Origin: JABSQH01 sp039177505
GTDB taxonomy: Bacteria; Actinomycetota; Acidimicrobiia; Acidimicrobiales; Ilumatobacteraceae
Direction: 5' to 3'
Length of the DNA: 64,000 nt
Assembly: GCA_039177505.1 (NCBI GenBank)
Contig: JBCDFR010000019.1
Span: 1 to 64,000 of the forward strand
This document shows, piece by piece, positions 9,320 through 17,223 of this stretch. The translations under genes and the position numbers were made by a program. The stretch's first letter is position 1. The number at the start of each line of letters is the position of its first letter. The notes under the pieces are model-generated. The model searched no databases. It saw only the letters and a program-made list of their open reading frames with translations, and was not told the origin of the DNA.

Positions 9320-10002
9320 CGTTGCGCCATGACGTGATCTGCGGCCAACGACCAGCCGATCGGATCGCGCCCCGCGTCGGTCAACGCATCGTTGGTGGCG
9401 CTGAACGGTCGACTCCCGAAGAACCCGTTGTTGGCCGACAGCGGCGACGGGTGCGGCGACTCGACGATGGCATGTCGATCGGTATCGATCAGCTGGCGCT
9501 TCCTGCGCGCCGCCGCACCCCACAGGATGAACACGACCGGCTCGGGTTTGTCGTTGACCGCACCGATCACCTCGTCGGTAAACGCCTCCCATCCCTTGCC
9601 CTGATGCGACGCGGCCTGGCCGGCGCGCACCGTGAGGGTGGTGTTCAACAGCAACACCCCGTTGTCAGCCCATCGTTCGAGGTTGCCGTGGCGCGGTATC
9701 TCGACACCGAGGTCATCGTGCAGTTCGCGATGGATGTTGCGCAGTGACGGCGGCACGTCGACCCCGACGCGTACCGAGAAGCACAGGCCATGTGCCTGAC
9801 CCGCACCGTGATACGGATCCTGCCCGAGAATCACGGCCTTGGTGTCGGCGTAAGCCGTGCGGTGGAGCGCAGCAAATACCTCGGGGTGCGGCGGGTAGAC
9901 CGTGGCCCGCTGCCGTTCGGCGCGCACGAAGTCCTGCAGCGTGGCCCAATACGGCTTGTCGAACTCGGCGCGCAGCAGCGGGTTCCAATCGGTCGTGGGC
10001 AT
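9316..10002 (-). CDS. ung: Uracil-DNA glycosylase, family 1
   Basis: Removes uracil from DNA to start base-excision repair. The 228-residue protein has the family 1 water-activating loop GQDPYHG (residues 60-66, catalytic Asp62), the LLLNTTLTV strand (117-125, uracil-binding Asn) and the minor-groove loop HPSPLS (184-189, catalytic His184). Length and motif order match E. coli Ung. It heads a three-gene operon with yihY and a racemase, and is divergent from the D-cysteine desulfhydrase-like gene, with 26 nt between the two start codons. Confidence 0.97.
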   Translation of the reverse strand: MPTTDWNPLLRAEFDKPYWATLQDFVRAERQRATVYPPHPEVFAALHRTAYADTKAVILGQDPYHGAGQAHGLCFSVRVGVDVPPSLRNIHRELHDDLGVEIPRHGNLERWADNGVLLLNTTLTVRAGQAASHQGKGWEAFTDEVIGAVNDKPEPVVFILWGAAARRKRQLIDTDRHAIVESPHPSPLSANNGFFGSRPFSATNDALTDAGRDPIGWSLAADHVMAQR

Positions 10003-10015
10003 GGCGCTCTTTGCC

Positions 10016-10021
10016 TACCAT
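10016..10021 (+). promoter_or_regulatory. Putative -10 box (TACCAT) for the PLP enzyme gene
   Basis: TACCAT ends 7 nt before the GTG at 10029, in the short gap between divergent starts. It supports that start and suggests a leaderless mRNA. Confidence 0.4.
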
Positions 10022-10028
10022 CTTCAGC

Positions 10029-11090
10029 GTGTTCGATCACCTTCGCCGGGCAGGTGTAGCCACGTTACCGACGCCGCTCGAACGCGGCCCGTTGCTGCCG
10101 TCGGGCGACGGCGGGGCGGTACGTCTGTGGTGCAAGCGCGACGATCTCACCGGGCTCGGCGGTGGTGGCAACAAAGCGCGCAAGCTGGACTTTCTTGTCG
10201 CCGACGCCGTCGCCGAGGGCGCAGACACCTTGGTCACGGTCGGTGCAGCGCAGTCCAATCACTGTCGGATGACCGCGGCCGCAGGCGCGCGCGCCGGCAT
10301 CGAGGTCCACCTCGTGCTGTCCGGCGACGAACCGGACCGCGCGACGGGCAACCAGTTGTTGTCACGGTTATTCGGTGCGCAGTTGCACTTCACCGGTGTG
10401 GATCCGCGACACTGGGGCGAGCTGGAGATCGCGCGCGAGCAGGTGGTCGACGAACTCGAGCACGACGACCGACAGCCGTACGGCATCCAAGTCGGGGGCA
10501 GTTCACCGCTCGGTGCGGTGGCGTATGCCGAGGCGTACATCGAGCTGCTCGATCAGTGCGCGGCGCACGATGTCAACCTCGACTACATCGTCACCACGTC
10601 GTCGAGTGGCGGTACACATGCGGGGCTCGTCGCCGGTCGGGCGATCGCTCGCGCCGCGGGTCGAGCGACACCTCGGGTGATCGGTATCGGCGTCGCCGAG
10701 GGTGTGGTCGCCGGCCTGCCCGATATCGGTGAGCTCGCACGGCAGGCCCTCGACGTGCTCGGTGCGACAGAGGTCGAGGTCACCCCCGACGATGTGGTCG
10801 TCGATGGGCGCTGGCTCGGCGACGGCTATGCGATCCCCACCGAATCGGGGGATCGGGCGATCCAGTGGGCCGCCGCGCACGGCGGCTGGTTGCTCGACCG
10901 GACGTACTCGGGCAAGGGTCTCGGAGCGGTCCTCGCAATGGCAGCTGACGGCGAGTTCGGTCGCGGTACCGACGACACAGCCGGCGAGGCCGACGAGATC
11001 AATGTTGCCTTCATCCATACGGGCGGCTGGCCCGCGCTCTTTGCGCCTGGCGGCGTCCCGGACGACGCGCAGGTAGCGTCGGCGTCATGA
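10029..11090 (+). CDS. D-cysteine desulfhydrase / ACC deaminase family PLP enzyme
   Basis: Fold-type II PLP enzyme of 353 residues. WCKRDDLTGLGGGGNKARKL (residues 34-53) contains the Schiff-base lysine region, and VGAAQSNHCRMTAAAGA and SSGGTHAGLVAG are the substrate and phosphate loops seen in D-cysteine desulfhydrase and ACC deaminase. Family members cleave D-cysteine to pyruvate, H2S and ammonia, or ACC to 2-oxobutyrate. The specificity cannot be fixed from the sequence. GTG 10029 is chosen over the longer ORF, which runs antisense through ung. The stop overlaps the following oxygenase start by 4 nt. Confidence 0.85.
   Translation: MFDHLRRAGVATLPTPLERGPLLPSGDGGAVRLWCKRDDLTGLGGGGNKARKLDFLVADAVAEGADTLVTVGAAQSNHCRMTAAAGARAGIEVHLVLSGDEPDRATGNQLLSRLFGAQLHFTGVDPRHWGELEIAREQVVDELEHDDRQPYGIQVGGSSPLGAVAYAEAYIELLDQCAAHDVNLDYIVTTSSSGGTHAGLVAGRAIARAAGRATPRVIGIGVAEGVVAGLPDIGELARQALDVLGATEVEVTPDDVVVDGRWLGDGYAIPTESGDRAIQWAAAHGGWLLDRTYSGKGLGAVLAMAADGEFGRGTDDTAGEADEINVAFIHTGGWPALFAPGGVPDDAQVASAS
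11074..11079 (+). promoter_or_regulatory. Putative internal -10 box (TAGCGT) before the 2OG oxygenase
   Basis: TAGCGT lies inside the end of the upstream gene and finishes 7 nt before the ATG at 11087, so the oxygenase may have its own leaderless promoter as well as being co-transcribed. Confidence 0.35.
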
Positions 11091-12106
11091 GCGATCAGAT
11101 CCTCGACGTCGATCTCCTCGCGTTCGAGGGAGGGACTGGCGGCCAACGGCGCGCCGTGGTCGACGGTGTACGGCGCAGTCTCCAGACCGGGTTCGTCTAC
11201 ACGAGCCACGACCTGTCCGACGACCTCCTCGACACCGCCTACGGGAAGCTGCGCGAGTTCTTCGAACTGGCGCCGGAAGCGAAACAGCAGTTCGCCGCGC
11301 CGGGCGCCAACGGACAAACCGGCTACACGGGGCTGCTGGTCGAGACCGCTGCATCGAGTGGCACGCCCGACTGGAAAGAGATGCTCAACTGGTCGACCCC
11401 GATCGCTCCCGGCCACCCGCTGAAGCGCAAGTTCTCGAACGCGTACCCCGATCAGGTCATCCCCGAAGACGTGGTTCCGGGCATCACCGACGTGTTGTAC
11501 CGATTCCACGACACGATCGCCGATCTGCAACGCCGCTTTCTCCGGGTGATTGCCGAAGGCATCGGATGCCACGAAACGTTCTTCGACGACATGGTCGCCG
11601 ATGGGCCGACGCTGACCCGGGCGATCCGCTATCCGCCGATGGAGGGTGCCCCGGACGACGCGCCCGATGGCAGCGCCGACCCGTATGTGTGGGCTGCTGC
11701 TCATGGCGACATCAACCTGATCACTGCACTGCCACGGGCCACTGCGCCTGGGCTGCAGGTGGCCATTGGCGACGCTGTTACCGACGGTCCCGATGGCGAG
11801 TGGATCGACGCCACGCCGCCCGACGACGCGGTGATCATCAACACCGGGATCATGTTGGAACGCCTGACCAACGGCATCATCCCGGTCGGTTGGCACCGCG
11901 TAGTGTCGGCACCTGGGTTCGAAGGCGAGCGGTACAGCGTGGTGCAGTTCTGTCATCCACGGCCGTGGACGATCCTGGCCCCGGTGGCGTCGTGTACCAC
12001 CCCTGAGCGGCCCCAGCGCTTTGCTGCGATCAGCGCCGAAGATGCGCTCGACGAGGTGCTCTACGAGATCAACCTCGTCGAAGATGCTCGCCGCGTTGAC
12101 GACTGA
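11087..12106 (+). CDS. Isopenicillin N synthase-like 2-oxoglutarate/Fe(II) oxygenase
   Basis: Non-haem iron oxygenase of 339 residues with the double-stranded beta-helix metal triad: His206 and Asp208 in WAAAHGDINLITAL and His270 in IPVGWHRVVS, plus Arg282 in GERYSVVQF, the usual 2-oxoglutarate carboxylate ligand. The N-terminal half (GFVYTSHDLSDDLL, TGYTGLLVET) matches the IPNS-like family. Its substrate is unknown; amino-acid, gibberellin-like or small-molecule hydroxylation are all seen in relatives. The ATGA overlap with the PLP enzyme gene suggests a shared pathway. Confidence 0.85.
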   Translation: MSDQILDVDLLAFEGGTGGQRRAVVDGVRRSLQTGFVYTSHDLSDDLLDTAYGKLREFFELAPEAKQQFAAPGANGQTGYTGLLVETAASSGTPDWKEMLNWSTPIAPGHPLKRKFSNAYPDQVIPEDVVPGITDVLYRFHDTIADLQRRFLRVIAEGIGCHETFFDDMVADGPTLTRAIRYPPMEGAPDDAPDGSADPYVWAAAHGDINLITALPRATAPGLQVAIGDAVTDGPDGEWIDATPPDDAVIINTGIMLERLTNGIIPVGWHRVVSAPGFEGERYSVVQFCHPRPWTILAPVASCTTPERPQRFAAISAEDALDEVLYEINLVEDARRVDD

Positions 12107-12160
12107 CCCGTTCTGTTTGCCAGTTCGTGCGTTTTGTGCACGGAATCCCCGGTTTTTCGG
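12107..12160 (-). repeat. 54-nt palindromic intergenic repeat, copy A
   Basis: Starts directly after the oxygenase stop codon and fills the gap to a convergent gene. Read on the minus strand it begins CCGAAAAACCGGGGATTCCG and then forms a CGTGC/GCACG hairpin. The same core sequence, spacing and hairpin recur at 28638-28691 in another convergent gap. It probably acts as a transcription terminator, but conserved unpaired bases indicate a dispersed repeat family. Confidence 0.65.
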
Positions 12161-13891
12161 TTAGCGGAACACGGGGGTGAAGCCGGTCGGTCCGACGTTG
12201 CGCTCGGCGAGGTCCAGCCAGACCGTGGTTGGCAGGTCGATGTCTTCGTCCCAGCCATCGATCGGTGCGGTCCAGCCGGCGGCGCCCGGTCCGAACGCTT
12301 CGGCGGGGGTGTAGCTGCAGGCTTCGGTCGGATACGTCATCGCCGCCCAGCCGCTCGCCGTTACCTGGCCGGTCGATGTGATGATCCACTCCGAATCGAT
12401 TGTGGGATCGGTGTCGGTCGTCTCGATCACGATCGGCTCGTGTCCTTCGCCGTTGGGCGGCACGGACCAGGCGCCGATGTCGACTGCGCACGCCTGCCGG
12501 AAGCCCGCATCGATGAGCGGTCCGTAGGCGTCGAGTGGTGTCCCGTCGAGTTCGTCGATCGTCAGCTTGATGTGCGGCGCGATCGTTGCATCGTCGAGTC
12601 GGATGGTGGCGTCGGTCGGGACGTCGCCGCTCACCCCGGGCGGGAGCGGATCGCTGTCGCCCATGAACCCCAGTACCTGACCGGCGCGCACCGTGGTGCC
12701 GACAGTGGCCAACGCCGATCGCCGGAGGTGGGCCGGCGCCGCGCCGTCGTCGGTCCCGGGCGAGTCGTCGTTGAATCCGCTGATCGTGTAGCTGCGCCCG
12801 TCGATCGCTGTCACGGTGACGCTCACCGGCGCGCCGCGCACGTCGTGCACGTCGGTGACGACGCCGTCGACTACCGACAGCACCGGTTGCAGCTTGACGC
12901 CGAACACGATCCCTGGTGGCTGGGCACTGCAGAGGCCGGCCGGGGCCGACATGGATGTGGCATCGATATCGGTGTCGGTGTGACTGTCGCAATCCGGCGC
13001 GGCAATCCGTGACGGCCCGAGCACCGGAAAGGCGATCGACACGCGGTTGTGGACACCCGGCGCAACTCCGGGAGGGAGGCCGGCGCGCGACAGTGCGTCG
13101 GTTGCTGACAACACCGGGTCGATCGGCAATCCAGACAGGAACGAGAAGACGCCGAGCCAGCGGGTTTGGTACTCGCGCACCGTCAATACGTTGCCCGCTT
13201 CCGGTTTGGGGATTCGATCCATCCACGTGACGTCACGCGATGCCAACGGGAAGTACCACATGACCGGGATCATCGACACGTCGTTGTCCCACTGTTCGAG
13301 GAATCGCTGCACGTCTTCGACTGCTCGCTGGTCTTGCACGTGAGGAGGCGCCAGGTAGGCGTGGGCGTAGCCCGCGTACCCGTTCCAGGTCGAGCCGATG
13401 TATTGGTACGCGCCGGACGCGTTGCCCTTGTTCGGTGGCAGCGTGTACGTGCTGCGCGACTCGAGGTAGCGGATCGTGGCCAGGATGTGCTCGAGCTGCT
13501 CGGGGATCACCTGCACGTTCACGGGCGCGGGTGCCACCGTGGTCGGTGCAGGGGGCAGCGTCGTGGGTACCGGGGACGGGGCCGTGGCGGGCGGCGGGTC
13601 ACCAGGCAGCGGATCGACTGTTGGTGCTTGGCTCGTCGTCGTGATCGTCGACGCGGTCGTGGTTGGGGTGGAAGTCGTGGTTGTGGTGCTGGTGGTCGTT
13701 GTGGTCGACGACGCTTGTGTCGGCGGGGCTTCTGTGGTCGTGGTTGTGGTGGAGTCGGTCTGGTCGGCGCCCGCCCCATCGCCTGCTCCATCGCCGGCGA
13801 CACGCTTGTCGTCCGCGGGTACCGCTGCGCTCGTCGCCAGCGCCGCGACGAGGAGGGCGACGGGGAGGAGTCGACGGTGCGATGTCGGCAT
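12161..13891 (-). CDS. Secreted protein with transglycosylase-like and degenerate M23-like domains
   Basis: Exported protein of 576 residues. Signal peptide residues 1 to about 28 (MPTSHRRLLPVALLVAALAT), then a Thr/Pro-rich linker to about 125. A lysozyme/transglycosylase-like segment follows (ATIRYLESRSTY, GNASGAYQYIGSTWNGY), where the Glu of LESR is the likely catalytic acid. The C-terminal half resembles a LytM/M23 peptidase with DSHTDTDIDA and PHIKLTID in place of HxxxD and HxH, so one zinc ligand seems lost. It probably binds or remodels peptidoglycan. ATG 13891 starts the signal peptide; the upstream extension is not hydrophobic. Divergent from the ROK gene across a tandem repeat. Confidence 0.75.
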   Translation of the reverse strand: MPTSHRRLLPVALLVAALATSAAVPADDKRVAGDGAGDGAGADQTDSTTTTTTEAPPTQASSTTTTTSTTTTTSTPTTTASTITTTSQAPTVDPLPGDPPPATAPSPVPTTLPPAPTTVAPAPVNVQVIPEQLEHILATIRYLESRSTYTLPPNKGNASGAYQYIGSTWNGYAGYAHAYLAPPHVQDQRAVEDVQRFLEQWDNDVSMIPVMWYFPLASRDVTWMDRIPKPEAGNVLTVREYQTRWLGVFSFLSGLPIDPVLSATDALSRAGLPPGVAPGVHNRVSIAFPVLGPSRIAAPDCDSHTDTDIDATSMSAPAGLCSAQPPGIVFGVKLQPVLSVVDGVVTDVHDVRGAPVSVTVTAIDGRSYTISGFNDDSPGTDDGAAPAHLRRSALATVGTTVRAGQVLGFMGDSDPLPPGVSGDVPTDATIRLDDATIAPHIKLTIDELDGTPLDAYGPLIDAGFRQACAVDIGAWSVPPNGEGHEPIVIETTDTDPTIDSEWIITSTGQVTASGWAAMTYPTEACSYTPAEAFGPGAAGWTAPIDGWDEDIDLPTTVWLDLAERNVGPTGFTPVFR

Positions 13892-13980
13892 GAGGTGGGT
13901 CGTTGTGGGCGGCGATGGTGACGTTCTGTGTGCTGTCCGAGGGCGTGGCGAAGCGCCCGTCGCGCTGTGCTCCGCCATTC

Positions 13981-14030
13981 CAATCTGCACGGTAGCTGGC
14001 CAGCTCAATCGGCACGGTAGCTGCCCAGCT
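13981..14030 (+). repeat. Tandem 25-bp repeat in a divergent promoter region
   Basis: Two adjacent 25-bp copies (13981-14005 and 14006-14030) differ at two positions. Each holds GCACGGTAGCTG; copy 1 contains the perfect palindrome AGCTGGCCAGCT. The repeat sits between the divergent starts of the secreted protein and the ROK kinase, so it may be an operator; no regulator is assigned. Confidence 0.6.
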
Positions 14031-14049
14031 CAAGTGTGTTCTGGCGCGC

Positions 14050-14055
14050 TACCGT
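14050..14055 (+). promoter_or_regulatory. Putative -10 box (TACCGT) for the ROK gene
   Basis: TACCGT ends 9 nt upstream of the TTG at 14065 and just downstream of the 25-bp tandem repeat, which would place the repeat in the -20 to -70 region of this promoter. Confidence 0.35.
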
Positions 14056-14064
14056 CCCCGTCGC

Positions 14065-15108
14065 TTGGACACTACGACCGCGACAGACGATCCAGAGGTT
14101 GTGGATCGGCCAAACAGTGTGGATCGGCCCAACGCCGCAGCCACTGAGCGAGCCGCGGATCACGGCGATCCGCCGGCGCCATCACCAGGCTCGGTCGATG
14201 CGGTGCTGGCCGTCGATGTCGACGGGGCGCGTTTCAGCGCCGGGCTGGTCACCGCCCGAGGAGAGCTCATCGATCGGGCGCGCGTCGATGTCGACCCCGA
14301 CGCCGGGCCGGAGTCGCACTACACCGGTGTCGCCGCAGTGTCCTCGGAGATGTTGGAGGCCGCCGAGCGTCGGGGCGGTACGCGTGTCGTCGCGGTCGGT
14401 GTCGGCGTCGACGGACCGCTCGACGATCTCGACGCAGTCAGCCCGGCGAGCCTGCCGGCTTGGCGTGACTTTCCGCTGCGTCGGCGGCTGGTCGAGTTGA
14501 CCGGTCTCGCCGTTTTCGGCGACGTCGATGCCAAGGTGCTCGCGCTGGCGGAGGGCTGGCAGGGCGCAGCACAGGGGCATACGAACTTCTGCGCCATCAC
14601 CGTCGGGACCACGGTCGGGAGCGGCATCGTGCTCGACGACGACCTGCTCGACGGCGGCGCCGGCGCAGGCAACATCGGCCACGTCACGGTTGTGCCGGGT
14701 GGTCGCCGGTGTCGCTGCGGAGCGCAGGGCTGCCTCGACGCCGAAGCCAGCGGATTGGCGATCGAGGCGATCACCGGTCGCCCGCCATCGGAACCGACCT
14801 ACGAGATCATGCAACGTACCGGGCGTCTGGTCGGTCGAGCCGCAGCGAGCGTGTGCAACGCGCTCGACCTCAGCCTGGTGGTCGTCGGGGGGTCGGTGGC
14901 CGCCGGTTTCGCAGCCACCTTCTTCCACGCTGCTCAGACCGAACTCGACGAGCGGGCCACCCAGCCGTACAGCAGCGGCGCTCGGATCACGCCCTCACGC
15001 CTCGGCGAGACCGGACCGTTGGTGGGCGCCGGTGCGATCGGGTGGCGCGGCGCTCGACGGGCGCTGCGCAAGCGCTCGCCGGCCGGTCAGCCGCCCAGCA
15101 TGCGGTAG
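14065..15108 (+). CDS. ROK-family sugar kinase / glucokinase-like protein
   Basis: Protein of 347 residues with the ASKHA fold: phosphate-1 loop LAVDVDGARFSAGLV (about residues 48-62), GVGVDGPLDD and the ROK zinc signature GHVTVVPGGRRCRCGAQGCLD (about 206-226). There is no N-terminal DNA-binding domain, so it is a kinase rather than a NagC/Xyl repressor. It may phosphorylate glucose or another hexose. About 40 extra residues rich in Asp, Pro and Ala precede the first strand and may be unstructured or partly upstream; GTG 14101 is an alternative start. Its end overlaps the convergent DUF418-like gene by 22 nt. Confidence 0.8.
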   Translation: MDTTTATDDPEVVDRPNSVDRPNAAATERAADHGDPPAPSPGSVDAVLAVDVDGARFSAGLVTARGELIDRARVDVDPDAGPESHYTGVAAVSSEMLEAAERRGGTRVVAVGVGVDGPLDDLDAVSPASLPAWRDFPLRRRLVELTGLAVFGDVDAKVLALAEGWQGAAQGHTNFCAITVGTTVGSGIVLDDDLLDGGAGAGNIGHVTVVPGGRRCRCGAQGCLDAEASGLAIEAITGRPPSEPTYEIMQRTGRLVGRAAASVCNALDLSLVVVGGSVAAGFAATFFHAAQTELDERATQPYSSGARITPSRLGETGPLVGAGAIGWRGARRALRKRSPAGQPPSMR

Positions 15109-16178
15109 GCGCGTTCCGCGGGGCCTCTGCCGAAGTGGCGCTCCCACACCGCCGCAGCGGCGATCGACACGATCCAGAAGCACACGGCGAAGGCCAACGC
15201 GACGTCGAGGCCTGCGGGCTCGATCCATCCCAGCCAATCGACGCAGATGTAGTAGACGAGAATGTGCAGCAGGTAGAGTGACAGGCTCATCTGCCCGGCG
15301 ATGCGCAACGGCTCGGTCGCCCGCGCCAAGTGTTCGGCGCACCAGTCGAGGAGCGCGTACGCCACGAGGGCGGTGCCGAGAGCACTGGCGACATACATCC
15401 CGCCGCGGTCGAGCGGGTCGGTCGACAGGGCCACGGTCGACCATTGCGTCGCCGCGGTGTTGGACGCGACGGTGGCCACAGCGAACAGCGTCGTGCCCGC
15501 AACGAGGGCGATCGGCCGCCACCGCACGGTGTACAGGACCCGGCCAAGCACCATGCCGGCGCAAAAGAATGCCAGCCACGGCAACAGCGGGTGTGTCCCG
15601 TTGACCCACAACCCGAACACGAAGTCTTGTGGGGACCCGTCGGGCGGACTCGTCAGCCAGGCGGTGCTGTCACCGTTCTGCACGCGATCGAAGCGCCACA
15701 GACGCAACGCCCAGCCGAGCGCCGCCGCCAGCGCGCCGGTGACGATCAGCCAACGGGTCTGCCAGGTGAACATGACCGCGGCGAGCACGAACATGCCGCC
15801 GTAGAAGGGGATGATCGTGCCTGGCCAGGCCTGATCCAACGCCACGCCACACGCGTAGAGAACGACACCGCGCCGGACCAGGCGCCAGCGCATCGGCGTG
15901 CGTCCCGCGTCGTCCGCTCGCTGGGTCATCAACGTGACGCCGACACCGGCGACGAGCACGAAGGTCGCCGCGAACCGCGTCGACAACGGACCGGTCCACG
16001 GGTTGAACAGGTCAGCGGCCCAGCCGGTGCCGGTGTCACCGTCGCCATCGAGGATCAAATAGCCGTGGTAGTTCATCACGACCACACCGATCAACGCGAC
16101 GCCGCGTACGACGTCTGGCCCCGGGAGGCGGCGACCGATGGCGACGCTCGGCGGGCTGGTCACCGTGTCGACGGTCAT
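15087..16178 (-). CDS. DUF418/DUF1624-like multi-pass membrane protein
   Basis: Integral membrane protein of 363 residues with around ten helices. The N-terminal LPGPDVVRGVALIGVVVMNY and the C-terminal LRIAGQMSLSLYLLHILVYY pattern are shared by the DUF418 and heparan-alpha-glucosaminide N-acetyltransferase-like families. Such proteins may be transmembrane acyltransferases acting on glycans, a role that is not established. It is the last gene of the dedA-mftE-mftF-racemase-like operon, separated by one base from the gene before it, which hints at modification of a cell-envelope or cofactor glycan. Confidence 0.7.
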   Translation of the reverse strand: MTVDTVTSPPSVAIGRRLPGPDVVRGVALIGVVVMNYHGYLILDGDGDTGTGWAADLFNPWTGPLSTRFAATFVLVAGVGVTLMTQRADDAGRTPMRWRLVRRGVVLYACGVALDQAWPGTIIPFYGGMFVLAAVMFTWQTRWLIVTGALAAALGWALRLWRFDRVQNGDSTAWLTSPPDGSPQDFVFGLWVNGTHPLLPWLAFFCAGMVLGRVLYTVRWRPIALVAGTTLFAVATVASNTAATQWSTVALSTDPLDRGGMYVASALGTALVAYALLDWCAEHLARATEPLRIAGQMSLSLYLLHILVYYICVDWLGWIEPAGLDVALAFAVCFWIVSIAAAAVWERHFGRGPAERAYRMLGG

Positions 16179-16179
16179 G

Positions 16180-17223
16180 TCACAACCAAACGAACTCGTC
16201 GACGGCCGTCATCGTGAGCGGACGTTGGAGGTCGACGACATCGCCAATCGCCGGGAGCGGCTGGCCATCGGGGACGAACACCATCGAGGAGTGCATATGT
16301 GGCGCCTCGACGAGCGTCAACCGATGACGGGCGAAGTGGAATGGACTTTGACCGTCTGCCAGCGCGGTGACGCCGTTGGCGCTCCCGGCGCCGACGATGA
16401 CCACGGTGCCGTCGCCGGGAGCAGCGCCAAGGCGATACCCGACCGGCTGGTCTTGCTCGACGCGCTGGTGGGCGAGTACGTCGGCGTGCAGCTGCAACGT
16501 CGACTTGTCGCCGTGCCATAGCGCAGTCCCCAGCCGTAGCCGGTACTGGCGGTCGGCGGGGAGTTGCCGGTATGTCTCCGGGCTGACGTGGCTGACCCAT
16601 GCCGGCAGTGCCGTGTCGACACCGTCGAGCGCGGCGACGATGTCGGCGCGCGTGTCGCCATGTCCCTCGAGCGGTGGGTGGACACTGACGCCGACGACGT
16701 CGAGTCCGGCGTCGCGGGCGACGTCGATCAAGGCGGCGTCGCCGCCGTAGCGACGCATCGACGAGCGCAGCTTGACCACGACCGGGCCCGGCCAGCCGTC
16801 GAGCGCGGCGATGTGCTCGGGTGCGCCGACCGTGAGCGTCGTAGTGGCCGTGTTGGTGATGGCCGTGTTGTTGATGGCCGTGTTGTTGTTGATGGTGGTG
16901 TTGTTGTTGATGGTGTTGTTGTTGATGGTGGTGTTGTTGATGGTGGTGTTGTTGATGGTGGTGTTGTCGATGGTGGTGTCGGTCGGCGCGGTCAGCGTGG
17001 GCGTCAGGACAACAGCGGCGGTGTTCTTGGGCACACTGGACAGCTCATGAACGGTGCCGACCGCGATCGTGTCGGCGAAGTCGGCGGCGAAGGTGGCCAA
17101 CCAGTCCCGGCCGAATCCGTAGCCGTTGCCCTTCACGACGGGAACCAATCCGTCGACCTCGCTCGCCAGACGGGCGACGTGGCTGCGCCACAGCGCGGTC
17201 CGCACGGTCAGCCGAATGGTCAC
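16180..17223 (-). CDS. Alanine-racemase-like PLP protein with Asn/Thr/Ile-rich insert
   Basis: Fold-type III PLP-barrel protein of 347 residues. VVKGNGYGFG (residues 29-38, Lys31) corresponds to the alanine racemase PLP-lysine motif, and RLRLGTALWHGDKSTLQL and QPVGYRLGAAPG resemble its C-terminal active-site region. A block of about 45 residues made of TTINN/INNN units (82-126) interrupts the barrel. The canonical C-terminal MDQ loop is not evident, so racemase activity is uncertain; the related lysine/ornithine decarboxylase fold is possible. GTG 17223 overlaps the mftF stop by 4 nt. Function within the mycofactocin-linked operon is unknown. Confidence 0.7.
   Translation of the reverse strand: MTIRLTVRTALWRSHVARLASEVDGLVPVVKGNGYGFGRDWLATFAADFADTIAVGTVHELSSVPKNTAAVVLTPTLTAPTDTTIDNTTINNTTINNTTINNNTINNNTTINNNTAINNTAITNTATTTLTVGAPEHIAALDGWPGPVVVKLRSSMRRYGGDAALIDVARDAGLDVVGVSVHPPLEGHGDTRADIVAALDGVDTALPAWVSHVSPETYRQLPADRQYRLRLGTALWHGDKSTLQLHADVLAHQRVEQDQPVGYRLGAAPGDGTVVIVGAGSANGVTALADGQSPFHFARHRLTLVEAPHMHSSMVFVPDGQPLPAIGDVVDLQRPLTMTAVDEFVWL
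16846..16980 (-). repeat. In-frame trinucleotide/minisatellite repeat inside the racemase-like gene
   Basis: About 135 bp of degenerate GTT/GAT/GGT triplets (plus strand), arranged in 12-18 bp units such as GTTGTTGATGGTGGT. All length changes are multiples of three, so the frame is kept and the product is a run of Thr, Ile and Asn. The composition is markedly AT-richer and codon use is unlike the surroundings. Confidence 0.9.

Noticed and set aside
10826..11956. A 376-codon minus-strand frame opposite the PLP enzyme and oxygenase
   Set aside because: No domain; plus-strand genes have catalytic residues.
16846..16980. Short repeats considered as a CRISPR or CRISPR-like array
   Set aside because: Units are 12-18 bp without spacers, stay in frame in a coding gene and lack any cas genes.
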